Source of the DNA: Rhinopithecus roxellana
Lineage: Eukaryota; Chordata; Mammalia; Primates; Cercopithecidae
DNA length: 64,000 bases
Direction of reading: 5' to 3'
NCBI RefSeq assembly: GCF_007565055.1
Contig: NC_044558.1
Location: forward strand, 77,587,444-77,651,443
The translations under genes and the position numbers were made by a program. The notes under the pieces are model-generated. The model was not told the DNA's origin, searched no databases, and was given only the letters and a program-made list of their open reading frames with translations. Below are positions 43,271 through 55,849 of the stretch, one piece after another; within the stretch, counting starts at the first letter, position 1, and the number at the start of each line of letters is the position of its first letter.

Positions 43271-45410
43271 AGAACTTCCAGTACAATGTTGAATACAAGT
43301 GATCTAGGCAGGCATTTTTGTCTTGTTCTTGATTTCATAGGGAAAGCATTCAAACTTTACCAGTAAGAACATGCCAACTGCTGGTTTTCAGTAGATGCCT
43401 CTTACAGATTGCAATGATTTTCCTTAATGATTAGTTTGGTTAGAAGTTTATTTATTTATATTTTAATCAAGAATGAATGCTGAATTTTGCCAAATGCTTT
43501 TTAACATCTAGTGAGATTATCTTATGACTTTGCATTTTAAGATTGTTGATATGAAGTAAATAATTGATGAATATATAAATTTTAAAACAACTAGACAATC
43601 CTAAGATGAACAACTCTGGATCTGGAGGTGTTATGATCTTTTATACTGTTAGATTCAATTTGCTAAAAATTTTGTTTAGAATTGTTATATTTATGTTCAT
43701 GAAGGATATCGGTCCTTAAGTTTCTTTTCTTGGAAAGTTTTGTCTGGTTTTTGTATCCTGGCCATGTTGGCCTCATAGTTTCTTTTTTCAATGTTTTGAA
43801 GTAAATTTATAAAATTAGTGTTGTGTCTTTCTTAACTACTTGGTAGAATTCAACGGTGAAACCATCTGGAACTGGAATTTTCTTTAAAAAACTTTTTAAA
43901 CGAATAATGCAAATTTCCTTATTAGATATAGGGCTGTTTAAGATAGCTCTTCGTTCTTCACTTGAGCTTCAGTAGTTTTGTTTTTCAAGATTTTTTCTAT
44001 ATATGTTTTCAAATTTACTGCTACATAACTGTTCGTAATATTGTTATTAGCATTTTAGCGTCTTTAGAATGTGTCGTGATGCCATCTCTCTGCTCCCTGG
44101 TATTATGAATTTGTGTGCCTTTTTTTTCTTGATCAGTGTGAAAGGTATTTATCAATAGTTTTTATATCCTTTAAAAACAAGCTTTCAGTTTAATTTCCCT
44201 CTTTTTTCACTATTTTCCATTTCATTGACATCTACTCTGAGCTCTTTTAAAAAGCATATTCTTTCTTCTGTCTACTTTGAGCTTTATCCGTTTTTTCTGG
44301 TTGCTTAAGACGGAAGCTGAAGTCATCAAGGGGCTTTTCTTCTTTTCTGATACAGGTATTTAAACATCCCCTCCCAAATTCTGGGTCATTGACATCCTGC
44401 AGTCTTTGATATTGTGTTAAGATTTTCATTCATTTCAAAATTCTTCCTAATTTTCCTTTTAATGTCTTCTTTGACCCGTAGAAATCTAAAACTGCATATT
44501 TAATTTCTGAAAAATTTGAAAATTTTCCTGAAATCTGTTATTGATTACAATTTTAATTCCTGTGTGGTCACAACATGTATTTTGTATTACTGAAATGCTT
44601 TTATACTGACTGAAACTTGTTTTATTGCACAGGATGTGGTTTAACTTGGTGATTTTTCAATGTGCAGTTGAAAAAACTGTATGTGCAGTTGAAACTCTTC
44701 TTTGGTGGATTATTCTATGAAGGTCAATTAGGTCAGGTTCATTATTAGTATTGTTCAAGTATATCATATTCTCACAGATTTTTCCATTAGACCTATCAAT
44801 TTTGGGGAGGCATACTGAAATCTCTGATTATAATTGCAGGTTTGTCTGCTTCTAGCAGTTCTATCAGCTTTTGCTTCGTATATTTTCAAGTTCTGTTAAT
44901 AGGAGTGTAAATATTGAAGATTATTATAGCCTTTCAATACATTGACTATTTTATTATTGTGAAATCAACTTTTTAATCTATGATGATATTCTTTGCTCTA
45001 AAATTTACTTCATGAGATATTAATGCGTCAATTTACTTTTGCTTTGTTCAGTGTTAGCATGATTTTTCCCATTATTTTAATGTTAACCTATATGTTTCTT
45101 TGAACTTCATAGTTGAGCTTTGCTTTTATATTTAAAAAAATCTGCCTTCTTAATTGGAGTGTTTATACATTTACATGTAATATAGTTACTGATATGTTTA
45201 GAATTAAATTTATCATCTTACTATTTACATTATAGTTTCCTCAAAGGTTCTTTCTTCCTCTTTTCCTCTTCTCCTGCCTTCTTTTGGATTAATTGAATAT
45301 TTTATTATTCCATTTTATATTCTATGTTTGCTGATTAAATGTTTGTTTTGTTATTATGATTCATTCTTCAGAGTTTACATTAAACAACTGTAACTTATCA
45401 CCGTATAGTT

Positions 45411-45737
45411 TTTTTTCAATAGATTTAAGGGGTATAAGTGCAGTTTTGTTACATAGATATATTGCACAGTGGTGAAGTGTGGGCTTTCAGTGTAGCCATC
45501 ACTTGAATGGTATACATTATATCCATTAAGTAATTTCTCATCCCTCATTCCCCTACCAGCCTCCCTTCCCTTTGGATTCTCTGGTGTCCATTTTCCCACT
45601 CTGTATGTCCATGTGCACACATTTTTTAGTTCCCACCTGTAAGTGAGAACATGCTGTATTTGACTCTCTGTTTCTGAGTTATTTCATTTAATGTGATGAT
45701 CTACAGTGATATCCATGGCGTGGCAAAGGCAATCACA
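45411..45737 (-). mobile_element. Younger L1 (L1P/L1MA) 3' end nested in L1M
   Basis: 'agatttaaggggtataagtgcagttttgttacatagatatattgcacagtggtgaagtgtgggctttcagtgta' is antisense L1PB/L1MA 3' UTR. L1M antisense resumes at 'gcatactttaaagtgatttatac'. Confidence 0.85.
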
Positions 45738-46838
45738 GCATACTTTAAAGTGATTTATACTACTTTGCATAAGTATAAGAAACTAAAACAGTGTACTTGT
45801 ATTTCTTCTCCTAAACCTTTGGCAATTGTTGCCATGCTTTTACGTAACACTCGCATTACATTGTTTTGGTATTTGTTTCAATAGTCAATTATCTTTTAAA
45901 GAGTTTTATAATAAGAAATGAGAAAAAAATCTTATGCACTTATCCATGCAATTATCATTTCTAGAATTGTTTATTTCTTTGTGGACATCCATATCTCCTT
46001 ATGAAATCATTGTATTTTTGCCTAAAGGAGTTCTATTAAAATTCCTTGTAGTGTGGGTCTGTCACTGATAAATTCTTTTATCGATGTTTTGTGTAAAAAA
46101 ATCTTTATTTTGCCTTTTCTTTTAAAATATTTTTCTGGGGATAGACAATTGTCGAATAGATGAACCATTTTTTTTCCAGTTTTTAAAACATGCCATCCAA
46201 CTCTCCTCTTACTTAGCTTGTTTCTGACAAGAAATGGTTCTCATCATTATTTTGTTACTCTGTATCAAATGCTTCTTTTCTCTGACTGCTCTTAAGATTT
46301 TATCCCTGGGTTTGGCGGATTTGATTATGACGTGCTTTTGTGTATTTTTCTTCGTGCTTCTTGGGGTTTGGGTTGGGTTCATGGAGCCTGTTGGATCTCT
46401 AGTTTTGATAAAACTAGGTGAAAAAAAATCAGTCACTATATCCTCAAATCTGTTTTTTTCTGTCACCCCCTCTTCATCTTCTCCTTTTGGAACTTCAATT
46501 ACTCAAATATTAGGTGACTGGGATTGTTTTGCTGCTCACTGATGCTCTTCTTATTTCTCTGTTTTCTCTTTTTTTTTTTCTTTGTTTCATTTTGGATAAA
46601 GTCATTCTACTGTTACAGTTTTGTGTTCACCGTTCTTATTCTGTGATGCTTAGTCTGTTGTTATGCCTACCCAGGGTATTTTCCATCTCCGACATTGTGG
46701 TTTTTATCTCTAGAAGTTTTAATTGGGAGAGATAGGGTTTTCTACATGTTAAAACATTTGTGTCTCTTCATCACATATGTAGATATGTATATTTCAACAT
46801 ATATGCATGTAAGTGTACATAAATGCATGTACATATAC

Positions 46839-47215
46839 AGACAGTTTGGGACTTACAATGTTTCAACTTAGGATTTTTTTTTTTTTAACTGAACTCTGGT
46901 GCAAAAGCAATATTTATGCAGTAGAAGTCATACTTTGAATACTCATACAACAATACAGTTTTCCACTTTCAGTGTGGTATTCAGTAAATTACATGAGCTA
47001 TTGAACACTATATTATAAAATAGGCTTTGTGTGAGATAACCTTGCCCAACTGAAGGCTAAAGTAAGTGTTATGAGTATGTATGAAGTAGACTAAGCTAAG
47101 CTATGATGTTCCATAGGCTGGGTGCATTAAATGCATTTTTTGCTTATGACTCAGTGTTGAGTTTATCTGGACACAACTCTGTTGTAAGATGAGAAGCATT
47201 TCTGTCTGTATGTGT
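46839..47215. mobile_element. DNA transposon MITE (Tigger-like) nested in L1M
   Basis: 'gggacttacaatgtttcaactta', 'aaattacatgagctattgaacactatattataaaataggctttgtg' and 'taagctaagctatgatgttccataggctgggtgcattaaatgca' match an abundant mammalian TcMar-type MITE. Subfamily not assigned. Confidence 0.6.
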
Positions 47216-48870
47216 GTGAGCGTGTCAGTGTTTATGTGGGGGAGAGAGGAAAAGAAAGGGGATAGCCTTCTTTACGTCTTGGAACATATGAAATGCAGTT
47301 GTAATAACTTCATTCATGTATTTGTCTAATAATTCTAGCGTCTGTGCCAGTTCTCTTTTGTTTCTGACTGATTGTTTTATTCCTTAGCATGAGGCATATC
47401 TGTGTGCTTATTTCCATGCCTTAACACATTTGGATCAGATGCGAGACACTACAGTTTACCTAGTTGGGTGAGGTTATTTTTGTTTTTTGGCACTACTAGA
47501 AATAATCCTGGCTTTTGTTCTGGGATGCCATTATATTTTACAAAAATAGTTTGTCAGTTTTAGAACTTAGTTTACAACGTTTTGTAAATTCTTTCAAGTA
47601 TTTCTTTCCTCTGGCTTCAGGGGGTTCCTCACATTCCTCTGCTGACCGGAATTCTGTTTCATGTTAACTGAGGCTCCTCTGAAGAATGTGGGAGTTATTT
47701 CTCTCTCTCAGAGAGTGCTGCTCTCTCTTCTTCAGTCTGATGTCCTCTTGATTCTGGTCTGCTGGTCTCTCAGAGTCCTCAAATCAAAGAGCTTTCTTTT
47801 TCCCTGTACCACAGCAAGAATACTCTCTTGAGGCCGTAAACTGGAAGCATTGTAATATCCATCTAGTTTGTCTTCCATCCCTCAGGGATTAGCGTCCCTT
47901 GTTGGCTAACGTTCAATGTCTTACAATCTATTGTTTGAAATATTTTTACTTCTCGGTTTTTTTTTGGTCTGTGTCAGGTGGATGGGTAAAAGCAGCTCTC
48001 GTTACTCCATATTGGTTGGAAGTGGAAGTGTTCCTACTCTTTTTTAAAGTAAAATTTAAGTAAATAATTTTAAATGAAATTACATATACAGTTGATATAA
48101 AGAAAAAGGCACAAATCATAGGTGTAGAACTCTGCAAGGTTTTAAAGTTAACATGCTTGTATAACTAACATCAAAATTAAGAAATACTATACTACTGGCC
48201 CCCTAAAAAGACCCCTTTTCAACCCTGTAAGACACCACCACACCCAGAATTAACTAACTGCTATGCTGACTTTCAGTGATCATTTGGATGTGTTTTTTAT
48301 TTCTTTGTATGAAATGCTTGTTCCAAAATTTCCCAGCATTTCTATTGAATCTCCTCTTTTAACAAAATATGTTATAGTGTTTCTACAGCTTGCCTTTTCC
48401 TACCAGTGTTTTTATTTCAACAGTTATATTGAGGTATTATCAACAAACAAAAACTGGTATATTTTATGTGTGCAGCGTGATATTTTGATATACACGTGCA
48501 TTGTGAAATGACCATAGTCAAGCTAATTATTGGTGTTTGCTTGTTAAGTAAGACTCTCCAATTTAATGTAGCTAAATTGATTTTTTCCTTGAAGTTTTTT
48601 ACTTTCCATGAACTAATTAGAAAATATTCACCTGACCCAATGTCACAAAGAGATTCTCCTATCCTCCTTTCTAGAAGGATTATCATTTTATCTGTAACTT
48701 CTAGAAGGGCAGGCAATTTAGAGTTTTGTGTATAACTTTTAGATAAGTCTCAAGATTCATTTTTTGTCTGTATGAATATTCATTTGATCCAGCACCATAC
48801 ATCCAAAGAATGATTCTTTCCGCCACTGTACTATGGTGTCACTCTTGTCATAAATCAAGACAACCATTAA

Positions 48871-49335
48871 CTGTAATTTTCATCTCCCCGAAACTATGAG
48901 ACTGCTGAAAGCTATGTTTAGCTTTTCAGTCTTTTAATGACGTTTCTCTGCAGGTTCTTTGCTTCTTTCACTGTGAAAATAAGGCATTCTCAAATGCCTT
49001 GAGTTGAGAAGAGTCTCTGAGTTCATTTCTGTTTTTCCCATTTCTTTTAGATCTTAGCCTTTGAAGTTCAAGCTATCTTGATGAATGAACTCCAATTTTT
49101 ATTTCCTTGTCCTTGTGAGGCTGCTGAGAATGCTACCTGGCTTCTGTTTTACGCTAGGATTTCTGCTGAGATTCCCAGTCCCCAACCCCATCACACTGAA
49201 GCTAGCAAGTGCCTAAATGGATAAAGGTTGTGCAAAACAGCAGCTGACACCAACCAGGCTCCTTTATACCAAGGTCTTTGTCGCTCATGGCCTCCTCCCC
49301 TTAGGGCTCTCCAATGCCTTGAAAAAGGTAGCTTA
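48871..49335. other. Unique sequence
   Basis: No recognised element or ORF. Confidence 0.35.
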
Positions 49336-49633
49336 GGCCAGGTGCGGTGGCTCACACCTGTAATCCCAGCACTTTGGGAGGTTGAGGCAGGCGAATCACG
49401 AGGTCAGGAGATAAAGACCATTCTGGCCAACATGGTGAAACCCCATCTCTACTAAAAATACAAAAACTAGCTGGGTGGGGTGGTGTGTGCCTGTAATCCC
49501 AGCTACTGGAGAGGCTGAGGCAGGAGAATCGCCTGAACCCAGGAGGCAGAGGTTGCAGTGAGTCGAAATTGCACGACTGCACCTCAGCCTGGGCAACAGA
49601 GTGAGACTCTGTCAGAAAAAAAAGAAAAAAAAA
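49336..49633 (+). mobile_element. Alu (AluS/Y-like)
   Basis: Full-length Alu ending 'gactctgtcagaaaaaaaagaaaaaaaa'. 'agctta' repeats on both sides. Confidence 0.93.
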
Positions 49634-50749
49634 GCTTAAAAATATTTTGTCTGTGTGCTTTTAGTTTCTCTTGTTGGGAGATGTGGCTGGCTGCAATCTT
49701 GAAGGCATACCCTGGAGAGATTCACTTTTCATATTTTCCATTACGTAATCTTTTACTCATTTTTATTTCACATGACATACTGCCACTATTTTTGGCTTAG
49801 ACACAGTCACGAACCTCTGAATCTCCCCGAATGTAATCATGGAGCAGTGGTCTACACAACTCATCTCAGACAATGCATTTGAAGATTGAAACCAAATTCA
49901 CATTTATCTGAGCACAGCTATAGAATGAGTAGCATTAGGATATGCATCATGTCTTCCAGCATTCCCTTGGAGGTGTAGACAGTGAAACCCAATGAGTACA
50001 TTTGTTAGTTCCCAAAGAAGAGTTCTTATGATTATCTGAAAGAAATCTTTGATTGGCACAGAAAATAAGCTTTAAACAAGGGCTGATTGGAAGGCAGGGA
50101 ATGGGGAATTCAATAGTGATTAACACAATCAAAATATTTCCTGTGATGAAATTTCTGGGGTCTAGGGAGATGCCATTTCAGTTCTCAAGAGTTTATTTCT
50201 GCCAGCTTTCAAATGGCATATAAGCCACAGTATGAAAATTGTAGAATTAAATATTATGGTGCCCACATCCCATTAAAGAGTCATCTTTGAGGATCTGTGC
50301 ACATGACCTCACATGTTAACGGGAGAGCAGCAATGACAGGTCCGCTTCTCTGGAGGGTGAGCAGCCCTCCATTAGGATTTGCCTGTGCCTCCCATGCCGA
50401 GTCATCAGTGTTTGCCAACCACATTACACGCAGGCATCTGTTACATTTTCTACAGTGTCATTGTGTTTAAACTATGGGTCTTTTTCTTTTTACATATGTC
50501 CCTTGTAGATAGGCAGAAAGAAGTAACAAAAAGATCACTCATAAACCCATTATATTCTTGAATATTTGAAGTATTCCTTTCCAACATTTATTTCCATCCA
50601 TGAATGATAATGCATGTTTTGCATGCATGTAATGTATTTTTCTTTACTTATTCTTCAGTGATATATTCTCATGAAAATAAGCAAACATAAATCGTGCTTC
50701 CTTACTGAGGTGGAAAGGAACCAGGAAGACTACTCCTTCCTTACCTCCA
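49634..50749. other. Repeat-poor unique block
   Basis: No transposon recognised from 49634 to about 50750. Homeodomain-like ATTA cores and 'aatagtgattaacac' are present but unremarkable. No credible ORF. A candidate for a conservation check. Confidence 0.35.
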
Positions 50750-51180
50750 CCTCAGTTCTATCTCGTACTGTTTTCCTGTTACTCACGACATGCCAGCTGC
50801 ACAGGAACTGGTTAGTTCCCTGAGCGCACGAGGACATGCTTGTGCTATGCATGGCTGGTTCCTCCTTTTTTTTAAGTCTCAGAGTCAATGCCTCCTCTGA
50901 GAGACCTTCCCTGATTACCCCTATAGAAAATAGGCTTTGTCTTTTCTACTTCTTATCACAGCTCCCTTTTCTTTATAGAGTTACTATAGTTTGTAATTAT
51001 TTAGCTTATTAATTTGTTTATTATTCACCTTTCCCACTGGAAAGCAAGTATCAGTTACTCAGAGGCGAGGTAGACATTTTTTTAAACCATTGTCTCCCAG
51101 GGCCAGCTTGGGAATCTGGGAACAGGGCACAAAAAATATTTGTTAAGTGAGTGCATTAAATGAACTTGGTTTTAATAACT
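50750..51180 (+). mobile_element. L2 3' region
   Basis: 'gagagaccttccctgattacccctatag', 'cttatcacagctcccttttctttatag', 'cactggaaagcaagt' and 'aatatttgttaagtgagtgcattaaatgaa' run in L2 order. Confidence 0.75.
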
Positions 51181-51201
51181 GTATGATAAACTATTGGATG
51201 T

Positions 51202-51494
51202 GCCGGGAGCAGTGGCTCATGCCTGTAATCCCAGCACTTTGAGAGACTGAGGCGGGTGGATCACTTGAGGTCAGGAGTTCGAGACCAGCCTGGCCAACAT
51301 GGTGAAATTCCATCTCTACTAAAAATACGAAGTTAACCAGGCATGGTGGTGTATGCCTGTAATCCCAGCTGCTCGGGATGCTGAGGCAGGAGAATTGCTT
51401 GAAATTGAAAGGCAGAGGTTGCAGTGAGCTGAGATCGTGCCACTGCACTACTGCCTGGGCAACAAGAGCAAAACTCTACCTCAAAAAAAAAAAG
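51202..51494 (+). mobile_element. AluSx
   Basis: Full-length Alu with 'cttgaggtcaggagttcgagaccagcctggccaac'. Confidence 0.94.
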
Positions 51495-51905
51495 AGTTCT
51501 TATTAAATCTATTGTCGGCCATTTATGCTGATGCATTTTCTATCACTGTAAATGTAAACAGATTTCCTGGCTGGATATGAGCTGAGCCTTATATCGGTTA
51601 TGTTACAGATTTGGTAACACACACTCACTTCGCAGATTCACAGGGAGGTGGACTTGGGGGGATATTGTGAAATCCTGGCCCAAGGCATAAAGGGGCTGTT
51701 GATCCCCTGGACCTACAGAAAAACTGGACCTAGGATGTAAAATCTCAAGACGTCTCAGAGAAATGTAAGGTGATTAAGGTGATACCCGTAAGTCCCTCTA
51801 GGGATTCTGGGAAATGTATGGGTGGACCAACCTATACAAGACTAAACTTCTTGCTCATTAAATGCATGGCATCTAAGAGCATCTCTCTGTAACAGTGACC
51901 CCATT
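51495..51905. other. Unassigned sequence
   Basis: No firm match; may include the outer flank of the LTR that follows. Confidence 0.3.
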
Positions 51906-52300
51906 TGTAGGAGGCCTTTCTTTTTAGTTCAGCTAAAAGCCAGGTTCTTCTCACACCACCGTGAAAGATTAGGCTTGCAGACACCTTGAAAGGTGAGAAA
52001 AATAAAATTGATTGAGCAAAAAGAAAAAATAAAAAAGGAAAACAGGAACTCTCAGCAAAGTGAGAGTTCTGCTAGCCGGTTGCCTGCCTCACAGACGGAA
52101 TCCCCAGTTTCACCCCAGAACAGGAGAGGCCAGGCTCCTCCCTCCTGCAAATGACGCGAACTTCCCGAGGCCGCACCCCAGCGCGCAGCCTCCCAGCGTT
52201 CAGGCCAGACCGAGGTTCTTTCGGGGAGCCCTTTCTACTTGGCTGTCTCACGTTCATCCTCACCAGCTAGCGAAATACAAAACACACACAATACAGAGCA
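51906..52300 (-). mobile_element. CpG-dense ERV1-like LTR, minus strand
   Basis: In antisense the order is 'gaaagggctccccgaaagaacctcggtctgg', 'cgcgctggggtgcggcctcgggaagttcgcg', 'actctcactttgctgagagttcctgttttcc', then an A/T-rich polyadenylation-like part and 'ctggcttttagctgaac'. This is LTR-like U3-R-U5 order. 52130-52260 holds about a dozen CpGs, the densest in the window. The 5' edge is uncertain. Confidence 0.6.
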
Positions 52301-52364
52301 AACTGTGAGACGAGTATCAGTGAATAAATCCCTGTGCAGACATCTCTTGTATTAGAAATGTTCA

Positions 52365-53075
52365 TTTGTTATGAACCCAATTCAAGCTGGCTTAAGCCAG
52401 AAAACAAACACACACCCACACAACAAGAATGTGTTAAATGTCGTAACTGGAAAGGAGTACATTGGCTTTAGGAATGGCTTCGTTGAGGGACTCAAGGGCC
52501 CTCATCAGGATTTTGTTCCCCAAAGTCTTTATCCCACAATTTATGAGCATCTCCCAAATGACATTCTTGGTAGCAGAGATACAGCAGTGCACATAGAAGG
52601 TCTGTCTTCCTCAAGCCAAGATTCTGACTGATGGTGAGAGAGGCCAGGAGTCCATTCTAGGTTCACATGCTCAGCCCTACTGTTTTTTGTGACAGATACC
52701 ATCTTGGTTAGGTTCTCTCCGTGTGGTGGTACCCTACCTTTTCAAGCTCATATCCTTCCAGCAATACATGTGATTAACAAGAGACCTTCTTATTTCCACA
52801 GTTCTATTAATGTTCTGGGACATGCCTGGCCTAGAATTTAACCTGATTCTTATTCTCAGCTTTGAACAGATTACAATGCCAAACAATGAAATTCACTAAT
52901 TCCTTAGACCTGACATTGGGACTGCTCTCCAAGCAGAGGAAGGCACTAGCCCCACCTAAACGCATGGGTGGAGAGTGGGCACAAGAGGCATTCCCAAAGG
53001 GAATTTGGGTGCCAGTAGCAGAAGGAACCATCTTTCCAGGGCAGGCAGAAGCAATAGTTAACTGCAGCATTGAAA
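52365..53075 (+). mobile_element. Ancient interspersed repeat, unassigned
   Basis: 'caagctggcttaagccagaaaac...gtaactggaaaggagtacattggctttaggaatggctt', 'ggttctctccgtgtggtgg' and 'gggtggagagtgggcacaag' resemble a common old repeat with 'taactgaaaagtccag...ggctttaggcatggctg'. An 86-codon ORF at 52371-52631 is inside it and is not a gene. Confidence 0.45.
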
Positions 53076-53373
53076 TTACTTCCTTAGGATATATTCTTTG
53101 CAGTGAAACATGAATTCATAGTGTAAATATATTTTAAGACTTCGGATAAAATTGCGAATGGTCTTCTATGACGTGTCTGTTTGTTTTTACACTCACCCCA
53201 TGCGTGTGCCTGGTGGTTTAAGTGGTGTAAGATGTTAAAAGTACTTAGAGTGTATTAAGTTGATTTCTGATCACTGAAGACTCTCTGTTTCTCTATAGTT
53301 GATAGACTATTAGTCCATTAGTTTACGTCTCAATTACAGATAAAATGAGATCCTGGTGTTAGCTTTCAGGCAG

Positions 53374-53375
<2 letters not shown>

Positions 53376-53418
<43 letters not shown>

Positions 53419-53432
53419 AGAGAGAGAGAGAG
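53376..53432. repeat. Compound (AC)n(AG)n microsatellite
   Basis: AC for 42 bp, then AG for 14 bp. Confidence 0.97.
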
Positions 53433-54138
53433 ATCAGCTTTGAAGAAGACTGAATTCTCTCCCCTGCACAAATGAAGCCTCAATTGTTCCATCCTATGCT
53501 GCAATAGCATTAATAACTCTCAGGTAACATGGTCGTACTCTTCTGTTCTCCTGGTAAGATGATCAATAGCAAATATTTGTCTTTTTTGGAAAAAAAAAAA
53601 AAGCCTCCTCAGGATTAATAGTAAAGCCAAATAGAAGGGAATTAAAATTAGAAAGAAACAGCAAAATTCAAGATGATTGCTTCGATGTCAAAATGACCAC
53701 CAGAAGAAATGACACAATGCATCTGTTATCCAAGTGGTAAACTCCTTCTGAATTTCCAAACCACATTTCCACCCAGCCTGCACTGCCTGTGCTTTGACAT
53801 ATCTCTGACTGTGATGACCATGATCTCTTGGAAGGGATTTTGCAGCCAGCTCTCTCATTAAGGTGTTTTCTTGAGTATGGAGAAGAAGGGAAAACAAGCC
53901 GCTCCTCCTGACTGTGGTTTAGGATATTGACACAGAAGTTGATAGATCAGTAATTCCCCTGCTCCAGGAGGGGGATCTCCGAGGGCAAACTCCAAAGTGT
54001 GATGAATGTGATGTTCAGCCCTTGCAGAACCTTGCTTGTTAGTGTTGCCTCTGTAGTCTCATTTACTGTCTGGCTTTTCCCTTGCCCTGACCTTGAAACT
54101 TCTGCACAGCCACTGAATTTGCATGCGTGTATCACCTG

Positions 54139-54152
54139 GTCTCCATGGCAAC
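54139..54152 (+). promoter_or_regulatory. RFX X-box-like motif
   Basis: GTCTCCATGGCAAC matches the palindromic X-box form GTYNCC-AT-RGNAAC bound by RFX factors. It sits in repeat-poor DNA. An E-box-like CACCTG lies just upstream at 54133-54138. Sequence match only; binding is inferred. Confidence 0.4.
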
Positions 54153-54218
54153 TGCAGAAAATCAGAGCAGAGACAAGGGATTCAGTGTCCACTTGTTAAC
54201 AGTGCTTTCTACCTAAAT

Positions 54219-54413
54219 CAGGGCATTTCAGCCTTTGGTATATTGACATTGTAAGTCAGATGATTCCTTGTCGTAGGGTCTTTCTTGTGCACTGTAGGAT
54301 TTTTAGCAACATCCTGGCTTCTGCTGGCTAGATGTCAGTACCATTCTCTAATTGGGATAACCTCAGTAGTCCCCATACATTACCAAATGTCTTCTGTGGG
54401 AAGAAATCATTCC
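54219..54413 (-). mobile_element. MER5A (hAT-Charlie MITE)
   Basis: 'cagggcatttcagcctttggtatattgacat', 'tgcactgtaggatttttagcaacatcctggcttctgctggctagatgtcagta' and 'attaccaaatgtcttctgtggg' are the antisense of MER5A from end to end. Confidence 0.88.
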
Positions 54414-54713
54414 AAGCTGAGAAAAACTTAACTAGGTCATTGGAACGTAGAACCAAATTGGATGGGGTGTCGTATAATGTATAATTTCTTTACATTTTAA
54501 AAATGACCTTATTCTGAAATTGGTTCTGGTTGCCACAGAGAAATGAGCAAATATCTTCTTAGCAGGCACATCATGAAGACCTAGAAGGAATTCCAAACTG
54601 CGACCTCAAATGTGTTATTAACTGAGACAATACTTACACAATTTATAAAGTATTTTAATATTTTTTGTTTATGTGCCTCTCATAAATTACTTTAAAAAAT
54701 CTTTGAAATGTAC
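54414..54713. other. Unique AT-rich sequence
   Basis: Nothing recognised. Confidence 0.35.
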
Positions 54714-54995
54714 AAAGTGACTCATGTCTATAATCCCAGCAACCTTAGGAGGCCGAGGTGGAAGGATTGCTTGAACCCAGGAGTTTGCGACCAGCCTGGG
54801 CAACATACTGAGACTTCATCTCTAAAAAAAAAATAAAACAAAATTAGTCAGATGTGGTGGCATGAGCCTGTGGCTCCCAGCTACTTGGGAGGCTGAAGTG
54901 AGAGGATCACCTGAGCCTGGGAGGTGGAGGCTGCAGCCTGGGTCACACCACTGCACTGCAGCCTGCTTGACAGAGCAACACTCTATTTCAAAATA
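54714..54995 (+). mobile_element. AluJ
   Basis: Diverged Alu with 'gcttgaacccaggagtttgcgaccagcctgggcaacata' and a right arm ending 'cagagcaacactctatttcaaaataaat'. Confidence 0.9.
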
Positions 54996-55139
54996 AATAA
55001 TTTTTTTTAAAGTCCAATATAAAAGACACTTGCTTCTCTACAAATTCTTCTAGCATGCTCATGCCTATGCTTCTGAGCTTTTTGTACAATTTAAGATTAT
55101 ATTTAGAAGGCCGAAAAGCTTAGGACAGGTCTTGCCTAT

Positions 55140-55470
55140 TCCTTGAGTAAGCCAAGGAAGTGGCATGTTCCTCTGCTATTTCTTCTGCCTCAAATGCTCT
55201 TTCTGCAGCTACCTGTGGGCTCACTCTCTCCAATGAGAATACAATTATTCTGTACCAGTAAATATCCCTTCTTCAGAGATGGCTTCCCTGACACCTTAGT
55301 GGGTCACTGCCTACCTCTGTGCCGTCTCTTTCTCTGCACTGCTTTTCTTTCCTTCTTAGCATCCAAAGTGACTACCTAAAATGGTGTGTGTATTCAAGTA
55401 TTCATTTTATTATCTATCTTTATTGTCTTTCCTGCATGGGAAAGTTCATTTGCCTTTTTTGTTCACTTCT
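55140..55470 (+). mobile_element. L2 3' region
   Basis: 'ttcttctgcctcaaatgctctttctgcagc', 'cttcttcagagatggcttccctgacacc', 'tattgtctttcctgcatggg' follow L2. The 145-codon ORF at 55319-55756 starts in this L2 and has no domain, so it is not called a gene. Confidence 0.7.
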
Positions 55471-55849
55471 GTTTCTTCAGGAACTAGAACCTAGGCCTAG
55501 GCCACAGTGCTTCAGAGAAACACTGCAGGACACTTACTTGGTGGCATGTGTGCCGTTATCTCATTCTGTGCCCATGGCAGACATTGCTAATCGCTCAACA
55601 CACTTCTCCACTAGACTCACAAACAATATCGGAGTTCTTACTGATGCTGCCACAATTTTGGAGCTAGCTGCTGCTCAATTTAAACATGATGTCACCCTCC
55701 TTACTCCAAGACTCACTGCCTATCACTTAAGAAATAAATTGGCTTTATGCAAATAGGATTATGAAACAAATTCCCAGTCACCTCTCTTCTCCAGATGAGC
55801 AGGTGAGAAATGCCAACAGGTTCAGGGAAACATAGGCTGCCTGTTTGTG
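55471..55849. other. Unique sequence
   Basis: Contains the tail of the ORF mentioned under the L2 entry; no recognised repeat. Confidence 0.35.

Larger units (their letters stand above)
40545..48870 (-). mobile_element. Very old antisense L1M territory
   Basis: From 40545 ('cagctttattgaattatgattaacatacaataag') to about 47900 the plus strand follows antisense L1M in order: 3' UTR, ORF2 ('tttctgacaagaaatggttctc', 'gaaatctctgattataattgcaggtttgtctgcttctagcagttctatcag'), then 5' parts ('ttggaacatatgaaatgcagttgtaataact'). A second antisense fragment covers about 48040-48870. It is interrupted by four Alus, a younger L1 and a DNA transposon. No intact reading frame remains. Confidence 0.8.
53076..54218. 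other. Repeat-poor block with microsatellite and RFX-like motif
   Basis: Apart from the CA/GA repeat at 53376-53432, no transposon is recognised. The segment 53435-54218 is unique and carries the X-box-like motif listed below. Short ORFs only. Confidence 0.4.

Noticed and set aside
52371..52631. 86-codon ORF
   Set aside because: Lies inside an old interspersed repeat.
55319..55756. 145-codon plus-strand ORF
   Set aside because: Starts within an L2 3' region and shows no domain, so it is a chance frame across repeat and unique DNA.
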